37,971 nucleotides of DNA. Origin: an uncultured Clostridia bacterium. GTDB taxonomy: Bacteria > Bacillota > Clostridia > Christensenellales > Borkfalkiaceae. Every line of letters begins with the position of its first letter. Position 1 is the first letter of the stretch. A model generated the notes under the pieces. That model was not told the DNA's origin. It saw only the letters and a list, made by a program, of their open reading frames with translations, and searched no databases. The DNA lies in assembly GCA_947627665.1 (NCBI GenBank), contig CANQWX010000019.1, positions 1 through 37,971 on the forward strand, read 5' to 3'. The translations under genes and the position numbers were made by a program. Shown piece by piece: positions 25,816 to 35,269 of the stretch.

Positions 25816-26936
25816 GAAAGGATTGGCTCGCACTCATGTTGCGGATCGCGGACCCCGTGCTCTCCTCCCTTGCGGAGGGTAGGCTGCACGCGGAATTGCC
25901 TGTGGAGAAGGAGTCCCGCGCGATGTACGCCCATCTCGAGGCGTTTGCAAGGACGCTCTCGGGCATGGCGCCGTGGCTCGAACTTGAGGGGCTTACGGGC
26001 GAAGAGGCGGAACTGCAAAAGAAATACCGCGCGCTCGCCCTTCGCTGCATCGACAACGCCACAAACCCCGCTTCGCCCGACTTTATGAACTTTACGGAGG
26101 GGTACGGGCAGTCCCTCGTGGACGCGGCGTATCTCGCATATGCGCTCATCCGCGCGCCGCACGCCCTGCTCGCCCCGCTCGGCGGCGAGGTCAGGCGGCA
26201 TCTTGCCGATTGCCTCATTGCGACCCGTAAATTCGAGCCTTTCCCCATCAATTGGCTGTTCTTCTCGGCGATCGTCGAGGCGGCGCTGTGCCTGATGGGG
26301 GAGAAGTGGATCCTGCCGCCCGTCGAACGCGCCGTGTCCTCCTTCGAGAAGTGGTACGTCGGCGACGGAATGTACGGCGACGGCGAATTCTTCCATTACG
26401 ATTATTACAACAGCTATGCCATCCACCCCATGTACGTCGACCTGCTCGAGGTATTCGCGCCGCACGTTCCCGCATATGCCGCGCTCCTGCCCAAGGTCAA
26501 GAAGCGCGCCCGCCGCTATGCCGCGATCCAGGAGCGCCTCATCTCCCCCGAGGGGACCTATCCCATGACGGGGCGCTCGCTGTGCTACCGCTTCGGCGCC
26601 TTTCAGGCGCTCGCGCACGCCGCGCTGAGCGGAAATCTGCCCGAGGAACTCTCCCCCGCGCAGGTGCGCTGCGGGATCTCCGCCGTCATGGAACGAACCG
26701 TCAAGGGCGGCATGTTCGACGAGAAGGGCTTTTTGAAGGTGGGGGTCATCGGCAACCAGCCCTCTCTCGGAGAGCACTACATCTGCGTGGGAAGCGTGTA
26801 TATGTGCGTGGCGGCCTTCCTGCCGCTCGGGCTATCCCCCGCGCATCCCTTCTGGTCCGCGCCCGATGAACCGTGGACGAACAAAAAGATCTGGGAAGGC
26901 GCCGATCTTCCCTGCGACGAGGCGGTGGACGAATGA
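25809..26936 (+). CDS. DUF2264 protein, possible glycoside hydrolase
   Basis: A 375-residue cytoplasmic protein matching DUF2264 along its full length: NFTEGYGQSLVDAAYLA near residue 96, a central GDGEFFHYDYYNSYAIHPM block (about 191-209), GRSLCYRFGAFQAL, and a C-terminal LGEHYICVGSVYMC followed by PFWSAPDEPWTNKKIW. It is predicted to be an alpha/alpha-barrel, the fold also used by GH88. From memory, CAZy places some members in a beta-glucuronidase family (GH154), but I cannot confirm this here. The Asp, Glu and Tyr residues of the central block are good catalytic candidates. An AAGGAG site precedes ATG 25809. The overlaps with GH88 and SDR genes (7 and 4 nt) imply a role in the same uronate pathway. 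Confidence 0.88.
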   Translation: MVRKDWLALMLRIADPVLSSLAEGRLHAELPVEKESRAMYAHLEAFARTLSGMAPWLELEGLTGEEAELQKKYRALALRCIDNATNPASPDFMNFTEGYGQSLVDAAYLAYALIRAPHALLAPLGGEVRRHLADCLIATRKFEPFPINWLFFSAIVEAALCLMGEKWILPPVERAVSSFEKWYVGDGMYGDGEFFHYDYYNSYAIHPMYVDLLEVFAPHVPAYAALLPKVKKRARRYAAIQERLISPEGTYPMTGRSLCYRFGAFQALAHAALSGNLPEELSPAQVRCGISAVMERTVKGGMFDEKGFLKVGVIGNQPSLGEHYICVGSVYMCVAAFLPLGLSPAHPFWSAPDEPWTNKKIWEGADLPCDEAVDE

Positions 26937-27733
26937 AAGACAATATGTTTTCTCTGGAAGGGAAGGTGGCGCTCGTAACGGGTGCGGCGTACGGCATCGG
27001 GTTTGCGATCGCCGAGGCGCTCGCCGAAGCGGGTGCGAAGATCGCCTTCAACTGCCGCAAAGAGGAGCATCTTGCGGCGGCGCTCAAAGCCTATGCGGAA
27101 AAGGGGATCGAGGCAAAGGGGTACCTTGCCGACGTGACCGACGAAGAGCAGATCGCCTCCCTTCTTTCCGCGATCGAAAGGGAGCTTGGCGGGGTGGACA
27201 TCCTCGTCAACAACGCGGGCGTCATCAAGCGCGTCCCGATGCATGAGATGTCCGCTGCCGAATTCCGCGAGGTCGTGGACGTCGATCTCGTGGCGCCCTT
27301 CCTGCTCTCCAAGGCGGTGATCCCCGCGATGATCGCAAGGGGAGGCGGGAAGATCATCAACATCTGCTCCATGATGAGCGAGCTGGGCAGGGAAACGGTC
27401 TCCGCCTACGCCTCCGCCAAGGGCGGGCTTAAAATGCTCACGAAGAACATCGCCGCGGAGTACGGGAAATACAACATCCAATGCAACGGGATCGGCCCGG
27501 GGTACATCGCCACCCCGCAGACGGCGCCGCTGCGGCAGAAACAGCCCGACGGCTCGCCCCACCCCTTCGACAGCTTCATCGTTTCCAAGACCCCCGCGGA
27601 GCGGTGGGGGGTCCCCGGGGACCTGAAAGGCCCCGCCGTGTTCCTCGCCTCCAAAGCGTCGGATTTTGTCAACGGGCACATCCTCTATGTCGACGGCGGG
27701 ATCCTCGCCTACATCGGCAAGCAGCCCCAATAA
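26933..27733 (+). CDS. SDR dehydrogenase, gluconate-5-dehydrogenase/DhuD-like
   Basis: A 266-residue short-chain dehydrogenase. TGAAYGIG near residue 16 binds NAD(P); S146, Y159 and K163 form the catalytic triad. The blocks INICSMMSELGRETVSAYA, NIQCNGIGPGYIATPQTAPLR and NGHILYVDGGILAYIGKQP are those of gluconate 5-dehydrogenase/DhuD-type enzymes. In streptococci a protein of this type (DhuD) reduces 3-deoxy-D-glycero-2,5-hexodiulosonate to 2-keto-3-deoxygluconate. That role fits here because KDG kinase and an RpiB/LacA-type isomerase flank it. The start overlaps the DUF2264 stop (ATGA); a second in-frame ATG at 26945 is possible. Confidence 0.88.
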   Translation: MKDNMFSLEGKVALVTGAAYGIGFAIAEALAEAGAKIAFNCRKEEHLAAALKAYAEKGIEAKGYLADVTDEEQIASLLSAIERELGGVDILVNNAGVIKRVPMHEMSAAEFREVVDVDLVAPFLLSKAVIPAMIARGGGKIINICSMMSELGRETVSAYASAKGGLKMLTKNIAAEYGKYNIQCNGIGPGYIATPQTAPLRQKQPDGSPHPFDSFIVSKTPAERWGVPGDLKGPAVFLASKASDFVNGHILYVDGGILAYIGKQPQ

Positions 27734-27752
27734 GTTTTGAAAGGAGAACAGC

Positions 27753-28391
27753 ATGAAAATCGCACTGATCAACGAAAACAGCCAGGCGGCAAAGAACGCC
27801 GTCATCGAGCAAACGCTCAAAAAGGCCGTCGAAAAATACGGCCACGAGGTCATCAACTTCGGCATGTACTCCGACGGGGACGCCGTACAGCTCACCTATG
27901 TGCAGGTGGGCATTCTGGCGGCGGTGCTCCTCGGCGGCGGGGTCGTCGACTACGTCATCACGGGCTGCGGCACGGGAGAGGGGGCGATGCTCGCCTGCAA
28001 TTCCTTCCCCGGGGTGATCTGCGGACACGCCGAGGACGCGCTCGACGCCTACACCTTTTCGCAGATCAACGACGGCAACGCCCTTGCGATCCCCTTTGCC
28101 AAGGGCTACGGCTGGGGCGGGGACCTCAACCTCGGGTACATCTTCGAAAAGCTGTTTGCGGAGCCGTCTGGGCAGGGGTATCCCCGCGAGCGCGCCGTTC
28201 CCGAACAGCGCAACAAGCGGATCCTCGACGAGGTGAGAAAAGCGGCATACCGCCCGTTGACGGAGATCCTGCCCGACCTCGACCCTGCGCTCGTGCGGGG
28301 CGCTCTTTCGGGGGAGAAGTTCGGCGAACTCTTTTTTGCCTCTTGCCGCGACGAAGCGCTCGCGGCGGTCGTAAAGCGCATCCTTGCCTGA
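27753..28391 (+). CDS. RpiB/LacA-family isomerase, DhuI-like
   Basis: A 212-residue sugar isomerase with the RpiB/LacA fold. Its N-terminus (KIALINENSQAAKNAVIEQTL) differs from ribose-5-phosphate isomerase B, while the active-site loop ITGCGTGEGAMLACN and the following FPGVICGHAEDALDA segment keep the catalytic Cys and surrounding residues. It is longer than standard RpiB (about 150 residues) by a C-terminal helical extension, as in the streptococcal DhuI that isomerises 4-deoxy-L-threo-5-hexosulose-uronate. With the SDR upstream it would replace KduI/KduD in this pathway. A GGAG site precedes the ATG. Last gene of the operon, 14 nt before a terminator. Confidence 0.86.
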   Translation: MKIALINENSQAAKNAVIEQTLKKAVEKYGHEVINFGMYSDGDAVQLTYVQVGILAAVLLGGGVVDYVITGCGTGEGAMLACNSFPGVICGHAEDALDAYTFSQINDGNALAIPFAKGYGWGGDLNLGYIFEKLFAEPSGQGYPRERAVPEQRNKRILDEVRKAAYRPLTEILPDLDPALVRGALSGEKFGELFFASCRDEALAAVVKRILA

Positions 28392-28404
28392 AATTCTCTT
28401 TTTC

Positions 28405-28440
28405 GGCCGCGGCGGGCGTCATCGCCCGCCGCGGCCTTTT
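28405..28440 (+). terminator. Intrinsic terminator of the uronate operon
   Basis: A 14-bp GC-rich perfect stem (28405-28418 pairing with 28423-28436), a TCAT loop and a short TTTT tail. It lies 14 nt after the isomerase stop codon and upstream of the next promoter. Confidence 0.9.
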
Positions 28441-28474
28441 GCTATGCCCCGATCGGGGAAAAATGCGCAAGCGG

Positions 28475-28504
28475 TTGACGGGACGGGGGAATGTATGCTA
28501 TAAT
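28475..28504 (+). promoter_or_regulatory. Promoter of the surface/protease operon
   Basis: TTGACG at 28475-28480 and a perfect TATAAT at 28499-28504 with an 18-bp spacer and an extended TGC before the -10. Transcription would start near 28511, giving a short leader that includes an AAGGAGGGG site before ATG 28533. Its -10 core (TATGCTATAAT) is identical to that of the uronate operon promoter. Confidence 0.78.
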
Positions 28505-28532
28505 GAGCACGAGAAAAGACAAGGAGGGGAGC

Positions 28533-30299
28533 ATGAAACGCGTTCGGATCCTTTTGCTGGGATGCGCAGTCCTGTCGGCAGCGGCGGGGCTTTGCGCCTG
28601 CGAACAATTGCCCGCTCCCAAAGAGGAAACGGCACAGCTGCATATCCATTCCTTCGGCGCATGGGAGGAAGTCGCCGCCACCTGCACGCAGGACGGCGTG
28701 CGCAGAAGATCGTGCACTACTTGCGATTTTGAGGAGAGCAAGTCCATCGGCGCGCTCGGGCATGACATGAAAGAAACGGCGCATCGGGAGCCGACCTGCA
28801 CGGAAGCGGGTTTTCGCACGCTCTCCTGCACCCGCTGCGAATTTGAGGAGAGCGAACCAATCGGCAAACTCGGGCATGACATGGAAGAAACGGCACATCG
28901 GGAGCCGACCTGCACGGAAGCGGGCTTTTGCACGCTCTCTTGCACCCGCTGCGAATTCGAGCAAACGACGGAACTTCCGCCGCTTCCGCACAGCTGGAGC
29001 GAGGTGGAACTCTTGGAGGAGCCGACCTGCACGAAGGCGGGCCTGCGCGCTGCCGTCTGCACGGTGTGCGGCAAGCGGGAGAATGAGCAGACCGTGCCCG
29101 CCACAGGGCACAGCTTCGGCGGCTGGCAGACCCTCTCCGAGCCGACTTGCACGGTGACGGGGGAGAAGCAGCATATTTGCGAAGTCTGCGGCGCGGACGA
29201 AAAGGAGGAGATCCCCGCGGTGGGGCACCGTTTCGATCCCCAATTCACGGTAGACGAGCCGCCCACGGCCGAACACGGCGGCTGGATGTCCCGCCATTGC
29301 CTCAACCAAGGCTGCGAGGAACGCGCCGAGCGCACGCCGATCGAGCCGCTCAAGACGGAAACGGAGTACCGCGTCCTCCTGCGCAATTCCGCGGGGGAAG
29401 CCATCCCCCGTTGCACGCCGCACATCGAGATCTGCGGCGGGGACGGCGCCGCCGTATACGAATTTTTCTCCGCCGAGGCGTCGTTCACCCTTCCCACGGG
29501 GAACTATTTTGTGAAAGTGAGCGATCTTCCCAAGGGCTATTCCCTGCCGCAGGAGCGCTATGAACTCCTGCCCGAGCGTCCCGTTCTGGAGATCCGCGCG
29601 CCCGCCCATCTCATCATGGAAGAGCCGCCCGCGACGCTCCGCTACAACATCGGCTCCGTGCTGTACGACATGGACGTGCAGCTCATCGCGCTCGACGCGC
29701 GGGACGACCGCACGATCTCTCTGCACGAGATCTTTTCGCAGCACAAGGCGGTGCTTGTCAACATGTACTTTACGACTTGCGGGACCTGCGTGTCCGAGAT
29801 GCCCGCCTTTGTGGCGGCGTACAACACCTTGACGGCGGAAGGCACGCGCTACGGCGAGGAAGTCGCCTGCGTCATGCTCGACGCCGAACCGTACACCGCC
29901 GCGGAGGACACCGTGGAGCGGCTGCGGAAGTTCAAACGGCAGACGAATACCTATTTGCCCCAATACGCCGCGGCGCGCGACATCCCGATGTATGTCATCC
30001 ACGACGCATGGCTGCGCGCCTACTTTGTGCGTGAGATCAGCAACGGCTATTATCCCACCTCCATACTCATCGACAGCGAGGGGGTGATCATGGATACGCT
30101 CACGGGCGGCATGAACACTTCGCGCTTCCTTTCGTGGATGCAGCGGGGGATCGACCGCTACAACGCCGCCGCAGCTTGGCGGCAGGCGGCGGGGCTTGGC
30201 GGGGCGCATGACGGGGAGTCCGAAGGGACGCCCATTGCGGCTGCCCTGCCCTGCGACCTTGCGCCTTCCTTTACCACCGCCAAAAGGAGGAGATCATGA
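28533..30299 (+). CDS. Lipoprotein with CxxC repeats fused to a thioredoxin-like domain
   Basis: A 588-residue lipoprotein. A signal peptide ends in a lipobox-like LCAC. Residues about 35-270 carry repeats of 35-40 residues built on E-P-T-C-T-x(2)-G-x(5)-C-x-x-C followed by G-H. A short beta-sandwich (about 275-365) links to a thioredoxin-like domain with active-site C416-G-T-C419 in NMYFTTCGTCVSEMP and a YPTS cis-proline motif further on, as in TlpA/ResA-type disulfide oxidoreductases. It should sit on the outer face of the membrane and exchange disulfides or hold metal. I chose ATG 28533 because of the strong AAGGAGGGG site; the frame is open further upstream without support. The stop overlaps the next gene by ATGA. 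Confidence 0.83.
   Translation: MKRVRILLLGCAVLSAAAGLCACEQLPAPKEETAQLHIHSFGAWEEVAATCTQDGVRRRSCTTCDFEESKSIGALGHDMKETAHREPTCTEAGFRTLSCTRCEFEESEPIGKLGHDMEETAHREPTCTEAGFCTLSCTRCEFEQTTELPPLPHSWSEVELLEEPTCTKAGLRAAVCTVCGKRENEQTVPATGHSFGGWQTLSEPTCTVTGEKQHICEVCGADEKEEIPAVGHRFDPQFTVDEPPTAEHGGWMSRHCLNQGCEERAERTPIEPLKTETEYRVLLRNSAGEAIPRCTPHIEICGGDGAAVYEFFSAEASFTLPTGNYFVKVSDLPKGYSLPQERYELLPERPVLEIRAPAHLIMEEPPATLRYNIGSVLYDMDVQLIALDARDDRTISLHEIFSQHKAVLVNMYFTTCGTCVSEMPAFVAAYNTLTAEGTRYGEEVACVMLDAEPYTAAEDTVERLRKFKRQTNTYLPQYAAARDIPMYVIHDAWLRAYFVREISNGYYPTSILIDSEGVIMDTLTGGMNTSRFLSWMQRGIDRYNAAAAWRQAAGLGGAHDGESEGTPIAAALPCDLAPSFTTAKRRRS
28758..28985 (+). repeat. Near-identical 114-bp tandem duplication inside a coding region
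   Basis: The stretch starting at 28758 is repeated from 28872 with an exact 114-bp offset and only scattered changes, encoding two consecutive 38-residue CxxC units (GHDM[KE]ETAHREPTCTEAGF and onward). The match fades near the end of the second unit. The low divergence at synonymous sites points to a recent duplication, while the other CxxC units of the protein are well diverged. Confidence 0.88.
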
Positions 30300-30889
30300 A
30301 ACGGGCGGTATGCGTCTTTGCGGCGCTGCTCTCCCTGTGCTTTTGCGCATGTGCGGAGAAAGAGGGCGGCGGGGACCGCTTTGCGGTGACACTCTCATCG
30401 GCAGCGGAAATGCCCGCGGGGGAAATCACGCTCGGGCTGTACGACAAAGAGGGGCTGGAGCTTGGGACGGCGCTCCTCAAAGAGGGGAAAAACTTCCTGC
30501 CTGCCTCCTGCGCGCCCTGCTATGCGGCGCTCGCGCTCCCCGAGGGGTACGACTGTCCCGCCGTCCGCGCGGACGGCTCCGACCTCTCCTTTTCCGTGAG
30601 CAAGGCGGAATATTCGGAACTCGACGGCGGCCTTCTCTACACCTATACCGTCTTTTTGGAGAATTTCGACCCGTCCGCGGGCTACCGTTTGCAGATGTGC
30701 AGGACGGAGAACGGGGAAACGGGCTATTGCAAGACGGACGGCTTCCGGAACGGCAAGGCGAGCCTCGGGCTTGCCGACGGAAACTATCTCTTCGAGATCT
30801 TTTCGGACGGGGTGCTCCTCTTGCAGGAGGAACGGAGCGTTTCGCACGGCTCCGTCCGCTTTACCGTGTGCGATCTGAAGGAGGTCTGA
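30296..30889 (+). CDS. Small lipoprotein of unknown function
   Basis: A 197-residue protein with a signal peptide ending in a lipobox-like CFCAC. The mature part is mostly beta strands, with segments such as [12 protein letters not shown] and [18 protein letters not shown], suggestive of Ig-like or transthyretin-like sandwiches. It also contains five or so cysteines, which could pair through the thioredoxin-like neighbour. I do not recognise a family. It starts inside the stop of the thioredoxin-lipoprotein gene behind AAGGAGGAG and ends 4 nt before the protease gene, so all three are co-translated. A role as an accessory or binding partner of the M60 protease is a guess from position. Confidence 0.8.
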   Translation: MKRAVCVFAALLSLCFCACAEKEGGGDRFAVTLSSAAEMPAGEITLGLYDKEGLELGTALLKEGKNFLPASCAPCYAALALPEGYDCPAVRADGSDLSFSVSKAEYSELDGGLLYTYTVFLENFDPSAGYRLQMCRTENGETGYCKTDGFRNGKASLGLADGNYLFEIFSDGVLLLQEERSVSHGSVRFTVCDLKEV

Positions 30890-30893
30890 ACGG

Positions 30894-33800
30894 ATGAAGA
30901 AAGTTTTGCGCCCGCTCGTTACGGCTACGCTGTTTGCGCTCTTTGCGCTGTGCCTTATATTCGGTGCGGCGCTCTTGCCGCGCGCCGGGGATGCGGAGGC
31001 CCTTTCTACGACCGTTTCCGTGTTGCCGCGATCGCTTTCGGACCTCTTCACGGACTACACGCGCACGGCGCTCTCCGCGGAGCACGCCGACGGGGAAACG
31101 CTCGAAAAGCTGCGCGCCGACCATGCGGACGACAAGGCGGCGCTCGACGTGCTCGACCGTGCGGAGGCCGTTTTACACGGGGCGGTGCGCTTTGATCCCG
31201 CGCGGGAATTTTCCACGGCGGAGGACGCGGCACAGAAGATCCCGCAGGACGGCAGTATGCCTTCCTATTCGAACGATACGCTGAAATGGAAATACAGCTC
31301 TTCCGATCTGCTCATCACGGGCATCTACGGCGTGGTGGGGGACGTCTTTACCGTCTACGTCGAGGCGGAAAACAGCAGCAGTTCCCTTCCCCGTCTTGTG
31401 CTCACCCGCCAACATGCCAAATTCGGCCAGGACCGCGAAACGGTCTATCTGCACGAAGGCGCGAACACCTTTACCTACGGCGCCATCGGCACGGCGGGGG
31501 AGGCGGGCGGCGCCATCTACCTGAGCAATCCCTACACCCAGGCGCAGGGCGAGGTGAGCGTGTACATCGAGGGCGGCGGATCTTATCCCGTCTTTGAAAA
31601 GGACGGCGACGAAACGGCGTTCCTCGGGGAGCTGGAACGCTATGAGAGCGCCCGCCGCAAGGGGGAAAAACTTCCCGATCTTGCCGAGCTTTCGACCGAC
31701 TTCGCCTTCTTCACGACGACCTCTTCCAGCCTGTACGACACCTACATCACCTATCGGACCATCTCCCCGCAGGAGAACATGACCCTGTGGGGGAACTTTT
31801 TCAAGCAGCTGTACGAATTCAACGGCATTCCCACGGACGGCGATTCCCCCTACGGAACGTACGATCCCCGCGTCAAGGGGGTAAGACTGAATTTCCGCTA
31901 CATGCAGCAATACCAGAATTCGGGCGCCTACGCCACGAATCATTACATCGGGATCTACCGTGATCACCTCTATTGGCTCGCCAACTACAACAATATGAGC
32001 CATCCCACGGGCAGCAACGGCACCAACGAATACGCCCTGTTCTCGCTCGGGCACGAGGTGGGGCACATGCTCGACACCGACGGCAGGAACCTCGACGAAA
32101 CGACCAACAACATGACAGCCGCCTTTGCCTACGTCGGCGTCATGAACATGCGCACCCACGCGCAGTGGATCCCCTATGCGAAGTCGGAGGCGCTCATGCG
32201 CGATACCGACGTCGATCACCTTGCCTTTGACGACGGAAAAATTTTGTACACCTCGGGCGATTACGACCACAACTACATGATGTGGTGGCTGCTCGAATGC
32301 CGCTTCCCGGGCTATTGGGCGAAGCTCAATGCGAGATACCGAAAAGACGAGGGGAGCGCTCTCGTGAAGAGCTACGGGGAGAAGAGCACGGAACGGATGG
32401 TCTATCTCTCCTCGCTCGTCACGGGCGTGGACCTCGGGGCGTATTTCGAGCGCTGGGGGCTGTATTTCACCAACAAATATAATAAGTTCACGGTAAAGGG
32501 AGCCTCCGAAACCTACCGCACGCTCATGGAAGAGGCGGAGACCCGGGGGCTTATCCAAAAGAGCTTCGACCGCTTCTATTACGCCGACGACGCGGAGTAT
32601 GCGTTTATCCGCGCGCACAGCGGCGAAGAAAAGGCGTTTGAAGGCGCCGTGCCCGCGGTTTCGGTCAAGAGCGTCCAAGGGAAGCGGATCGTTTCCCTCT
32701 CGGGAAAGCGGGATCCCTACCACTTCGGCTATGAGATCCGCGTCAGCGAGGACGGCGGGAAGAATTTCACCGTGGCGGGCTTTACCCGCTCGTCGCAGTT
32801 CGAGGACGGCTATTCCTACCAGCAGGAACCGATCTACAAGGCGGTCGCCGTCAACCGCTTTTTTGCCGTGAGCAAAGAGAGCGCTCCCGCGCAGGCGGGC
32901 GAGGCACAGACGGAGAGGGGAGTCTGCCGCGTGGACAACCAACGCTACGACACCCTTGCCGAGGCGATCTCCGCCGTTCCCCAGGACGGCACGGTCTACC
33001 TGCTCGGGGATTGCTCCCTAAGCGGGAAAGATTGCGTGAGGCGGTTTACGCTCGCGGTGGACGAAAGCGTCCACGAGAACGTGCACATCTTTTCGTCGGG
33101 CAGCAATTTTGTCTTTAAGACCTCGGCGGCCGTCACCTTGCGCGGGCGCGAGGACGCGCACATCGTGTTCGACGGCGGCTCCGTGGCGGTGACCTATCCT
33201 CCCATCTATGTGGGCGGCGGCGCATTTACGGCGGAGTACACCGACTTTGCGGGCTGTTCCTCCGCGATGGGCGGCGGCTCCGTCTATGCCCTGTTGGGCG
33301 ACGTCACCCTCCGCCACTGCGCGTTTGATAACTGCACGGGAAAGGACGCCGATTTCATCTCCATGGTCTGCAAAAAGACGCTCACGCTCGAGGATTGCTC
33401 CTTCCGCGGCACGGGGCGGGATATTTCCCTCACGGGGGGCGCGACGCTCCTGCTCAGCAAGGACATCCCCGCGCTCAAGCTCTCCCTCGGCGAAAACGCA
33501 ACGGTCTGCACCGACTTCGAACCGAATGCGGAGCAGCTCGCGCGCCTGGACGGCGGCAGCGCCTTGAAGGCGGCGGCAGAGGACGGAAAGATCGCCTTCG
33601 TTTCCGCAAAACACCGCCTCACCTTCCTCGTGGAGGAAGAGGAATATACCTGCGAAACGGACGGCGCGTTCGTGTTCGGCTCGGAGGGGATCGTTCTTGG
33701 CGAACGCTATATCGCAAGCTACACGGACGAGGAAACGGGAAAGGAATACCGTGCGGGCGAGCGCATCGTCCCCGAAACGGACATGACGTTCCGCTGCGCC

Positions 33801-35114
33801 GTCGAAGAGAACGTCCGCGTCGCCCTGCTGCTCAAAAGCGGCACGAAGGAGATCTCCGTCCGCGCGGACGGGCGGGTGTACCTGCCCCGCCTCGACGGGA
33901 GCGACACGATCGCGGTTTGGACCACCCGCGGCGGCAAACGTTACACGGCAGGCGGGAGCGCGCCCGCCGCAGAGGGGGAGCTTATTCCCCTGTACGAAAA
34001 CTTCTTCCGTTACGACTTTTCGGTGAACGGGGCGTATCTGAAAGAGGGCGGTTTCGCCGCCTACGGCACCGTCATCGACCTTCCCGAAGCGGAGGGAGCG
34101 GGCTTTTCGGGCTGGCGCCGCGGCGAGGAAATTTTGCAAGGGACCGCAAAGATCACCGCGGACGTCTGCTTTTTCGCCGTGTTCGGGACGATGTACGACC
34201 TCTCCGATGCCGTCATCACCTTTACCGAAAACGCGGTGTACAGCGGGAAGGAATGCACGCCCGCATTCACCGTTTCCTGCGGCGGCGTTCCGCTTGCGGC
34301 AGAGAATTACACCTTCGTCTATTCGGACAACGTCGAGGCGGGCGAAGGGATGCTCGTTCTGACGGGCGTGCGCCTCGCCTTCGGGCAGTGCTCCGCGCGG
34401 TTCACGATCGCGCCGCGCCCGCTCACGGCGGAGGAAGTCGAAGTGCGCTTTCCCGCCGATCCCGTCTATACGGGAGAAAAACAAATGCTTGCGCCCGTTC
34501 TTCTTGTCGATGGAAAGCCGCTCGGCGGGGAGAGCTATCGGCTGTCCTATCCCGACGGGTGCGTGCATGCGGGAACGGTGGAGGTCTCCGTCCTCTTCTG
34601 CGGGAATTACACGGGCGGGCTGACCGCCTCCTACCGCATTTTGCAGGCGGAACGGCCCTTCTCCTTCCCCGGAGAGAGCATGCCCGCGGGAGAGGCAAAG
34701 ACCCTCGGCGAGCTATCTCTTCCCGAAAATTGGGCGTGGGAAAACGGCGCGCTTCCGCTCGGCGGGGAGGGTACGCTCCTTGCCAAGGCGCTGTATGTCG
34801 GCGCGGACGCCTCCGATTTCCGCGTGACGGAAACGACGGTTGAGATCCTTCTTGCCGCGCAGCCCGACCCCGAACCTCAGCCTGAACCTGACCCCGATCC
34901 CGAACCAGATCCCGAGCCAGAGCCAGAGCCTGAGCCTGAACCTGACCCCGACCCCGACCCCGAGCCTGAACCTGATCCCGACCCTGAGCCTGTGGACGGG
35001 GGAAAGACCGTTCCGCCCAAGACCGTCCTGATCCTTGCCGTCTGCGGCGGGGCCGCGGGCGTTGCGCTCGCCGCCATTCTGCTCTTCGTGCTCCTCAAAA
35101 AACGCAAGCATTGA
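30894..35114 (+). CDS. Anchored M60-type (mucinase-like) metalloprotease
   Basis: A 1406-residue surface protein. A signal peptide (about 1-36) is followed by a beta-sandwich (about 120-240) like the one preceding M60 domains, and then the protease: H387-E388-x-x-H391 binds zinc, and E402 in [10 protein letters not shown] is the expected third ligand of this gluzincin family. M60 enzymes cut heavily O-glycosylated proteins such as mucins. Then come an Ig-like domain (about 580-650), a parallel beta-helix-like stretch (about 675-860), two MBG-like beta domains (about 1100-1250), a Pro-Asp/Glu stalk (about 1323-1366), a membrane helix and a KKRKH tail. GAAGGAGG lies before the start. The target could be mucin or a plant O-glycoprotein; the sequence cannot tell. 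Confidence 0.87.
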   Translation: MKKVLRPLVTATLFALFALCLIFGAALLPRAGDAEALSTTVSVLPRSLSDLFTDYTRTALSAEHADGETLEKLRADHADDKAALDVLDRAEAVLHGAVRFDPAREFSTAEDAAQKIPQDGSMPSYSNDTLKWKYSSSDLLITGIYGVVGDVFTVYVEAENSSSSLPRLVLTRQHAKFGQDRETVYLHEGANTFTYGAIGTAGEAGGAIYLSNPYTQAQGEVSVYIEGGGSYPVFEKDGDETAFLGELERYESARRKGEKLPDLAELSTDFAFFTTTSSSLYDTYITYRTISPQENMTLWGNFFKQLYEFNGIPTDGDSPYGTYDPRVKGVRLNFRYMQQYQNSGAYATNHYIGIYRDHLYWLANYNNMSHPTGSNGTNEYALFSLGHEVGHMLDTDGRNLDETTNNMTAAFAYVGVMNMRTHAQWIPYAKSEALMRDTDVDHLAFDDGKILYTSGDYDHNYMMWWLLECRFPGYWAKLNARYRKDEGSALVKSYGEKSTERMVYLSSLVTGVDLGAYFERWGLYFTNKYNKFTVKGASETYRTLMEEAETRGLIQKSFDRFYYADDAEYAFIRAHSGEEKAFEGAVPAVSVKSVQGKRIVSLSGKRDPYHFGYEIRVSEDGGKNFTVAGFTRSSQFEDGYSYQQEPIYKAVAVNRFFAVSKESAPAQAGEAQTERGVCRVDNQRYDTLAEAISAVPQDGTVYLLGDCSLSGKDCVRRFTLAVDESVHENVHIFSSGSNFVFKTSAAVTLRGREDAHIVFDGGSVAVTYPPIYVGGGAFTAEYTDFAGCSSAMGGGSVYALLGDVTLRHCAFDNCTGKDADFISMVCKKTLTLEDCSFRGTGRDISLTGGATLLLSKDIPALKLSLGENATVCTDFEPNAEQLARLDGGSALKAAAEDGKIAFVSAKHRLTFLVEEEEYTCETDGAFVFGSEGIVLGERYIASYTDEETGKEYRAGERIVPETDMTFRCAVEENVRVALLLKSGTKEISVRADGRVYLPRLDGSDTIAVWTTRGGKRYTAGGSAPAAEGELIPLYENFFRYDFSVNGAYLKEGGFAAYGTVIDLPEAEGAGFSGWRRGEEILQGTAKITADVCFFAVFGTMYDLSDAVITFTENAVYSGKECTPAFTVSCGGVPLAAENYTFVYSDNVEAGEGMLVLTGVRLAFGQCSARFTIAPRPLTAEEVEVRFPADPVYTGEKQMLAPVLLVDGKPLGGESYRLSYPDGCVHAGTVEVSVLFCGNYTGGLTASYRILQAERPFSFPGESMPAGEAKTLGELSLPENWAWENGALPLGGEGTLLAKALYVGADASDFRVTETTVEILLAAQPDPEPQPEPDPDPEPDPEPEPEPEPEPDPDPDPEPEPDPDPEPVDGGKTVPPKTVLILAVCGGAAGVALAAILLFVLLKKRKH
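34861..34992 (+). repeat. Degenerate hexanucleotide repeat encoding a Pro-Asp/Glu stalk
   Basis: About 22 imperfect 6-bp units of the form CCN-GAN encode alternating proline and acidic residues in the M60 protease, between the last beta domain and the membrane helix. Such stalks usually cross the peptidoglycan. Repeats of this kind can change length by slippage in whole codon pairs, without frameshift. Confidence 0.88.
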
Positions 35115-35133
35115 TCTACCTTGTTTCAGGTCG

Positions 35134-35162
35134 CGCCCGCCGTTCGGCGGGCGATATTTTTT
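35134..35162 (+). terminator. Intrinsic terminator after the protease gene
   Basis: Stem CGCCCGC/GCGGGCG (35134-35140 and 35147-35153) with a CGTTCG loop, extendable to nine base pairs, followed by ATA and six T. It begins 20 nt after the protease stop codon. Confidence 0.88.
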
Positions 35163-35269
35163 GCGGCAAAGAGGGAGCGCTTCCCGTCACCACTTTTCGC
35201 CCAAGCGGATATGATGATAGTAGGACGTTTTGTTCTTGAGAACAGAGCGACGAAGGAGGAATTATTTTT

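Noticed and set aside
34861-34992. CRISPR or VNTR array
   Set aside because: The units are 6 bp, degenerate and in frame inside a coding region; they encode a Pro-Asp/Glu stalk with no spacers.
35200-35220. Sporulation-sigma promoter for the Cys-rich small gene
   Set aside because: TATGAT-like bases are present but no -35 or sporulation-type box fits with acceptable spacing.
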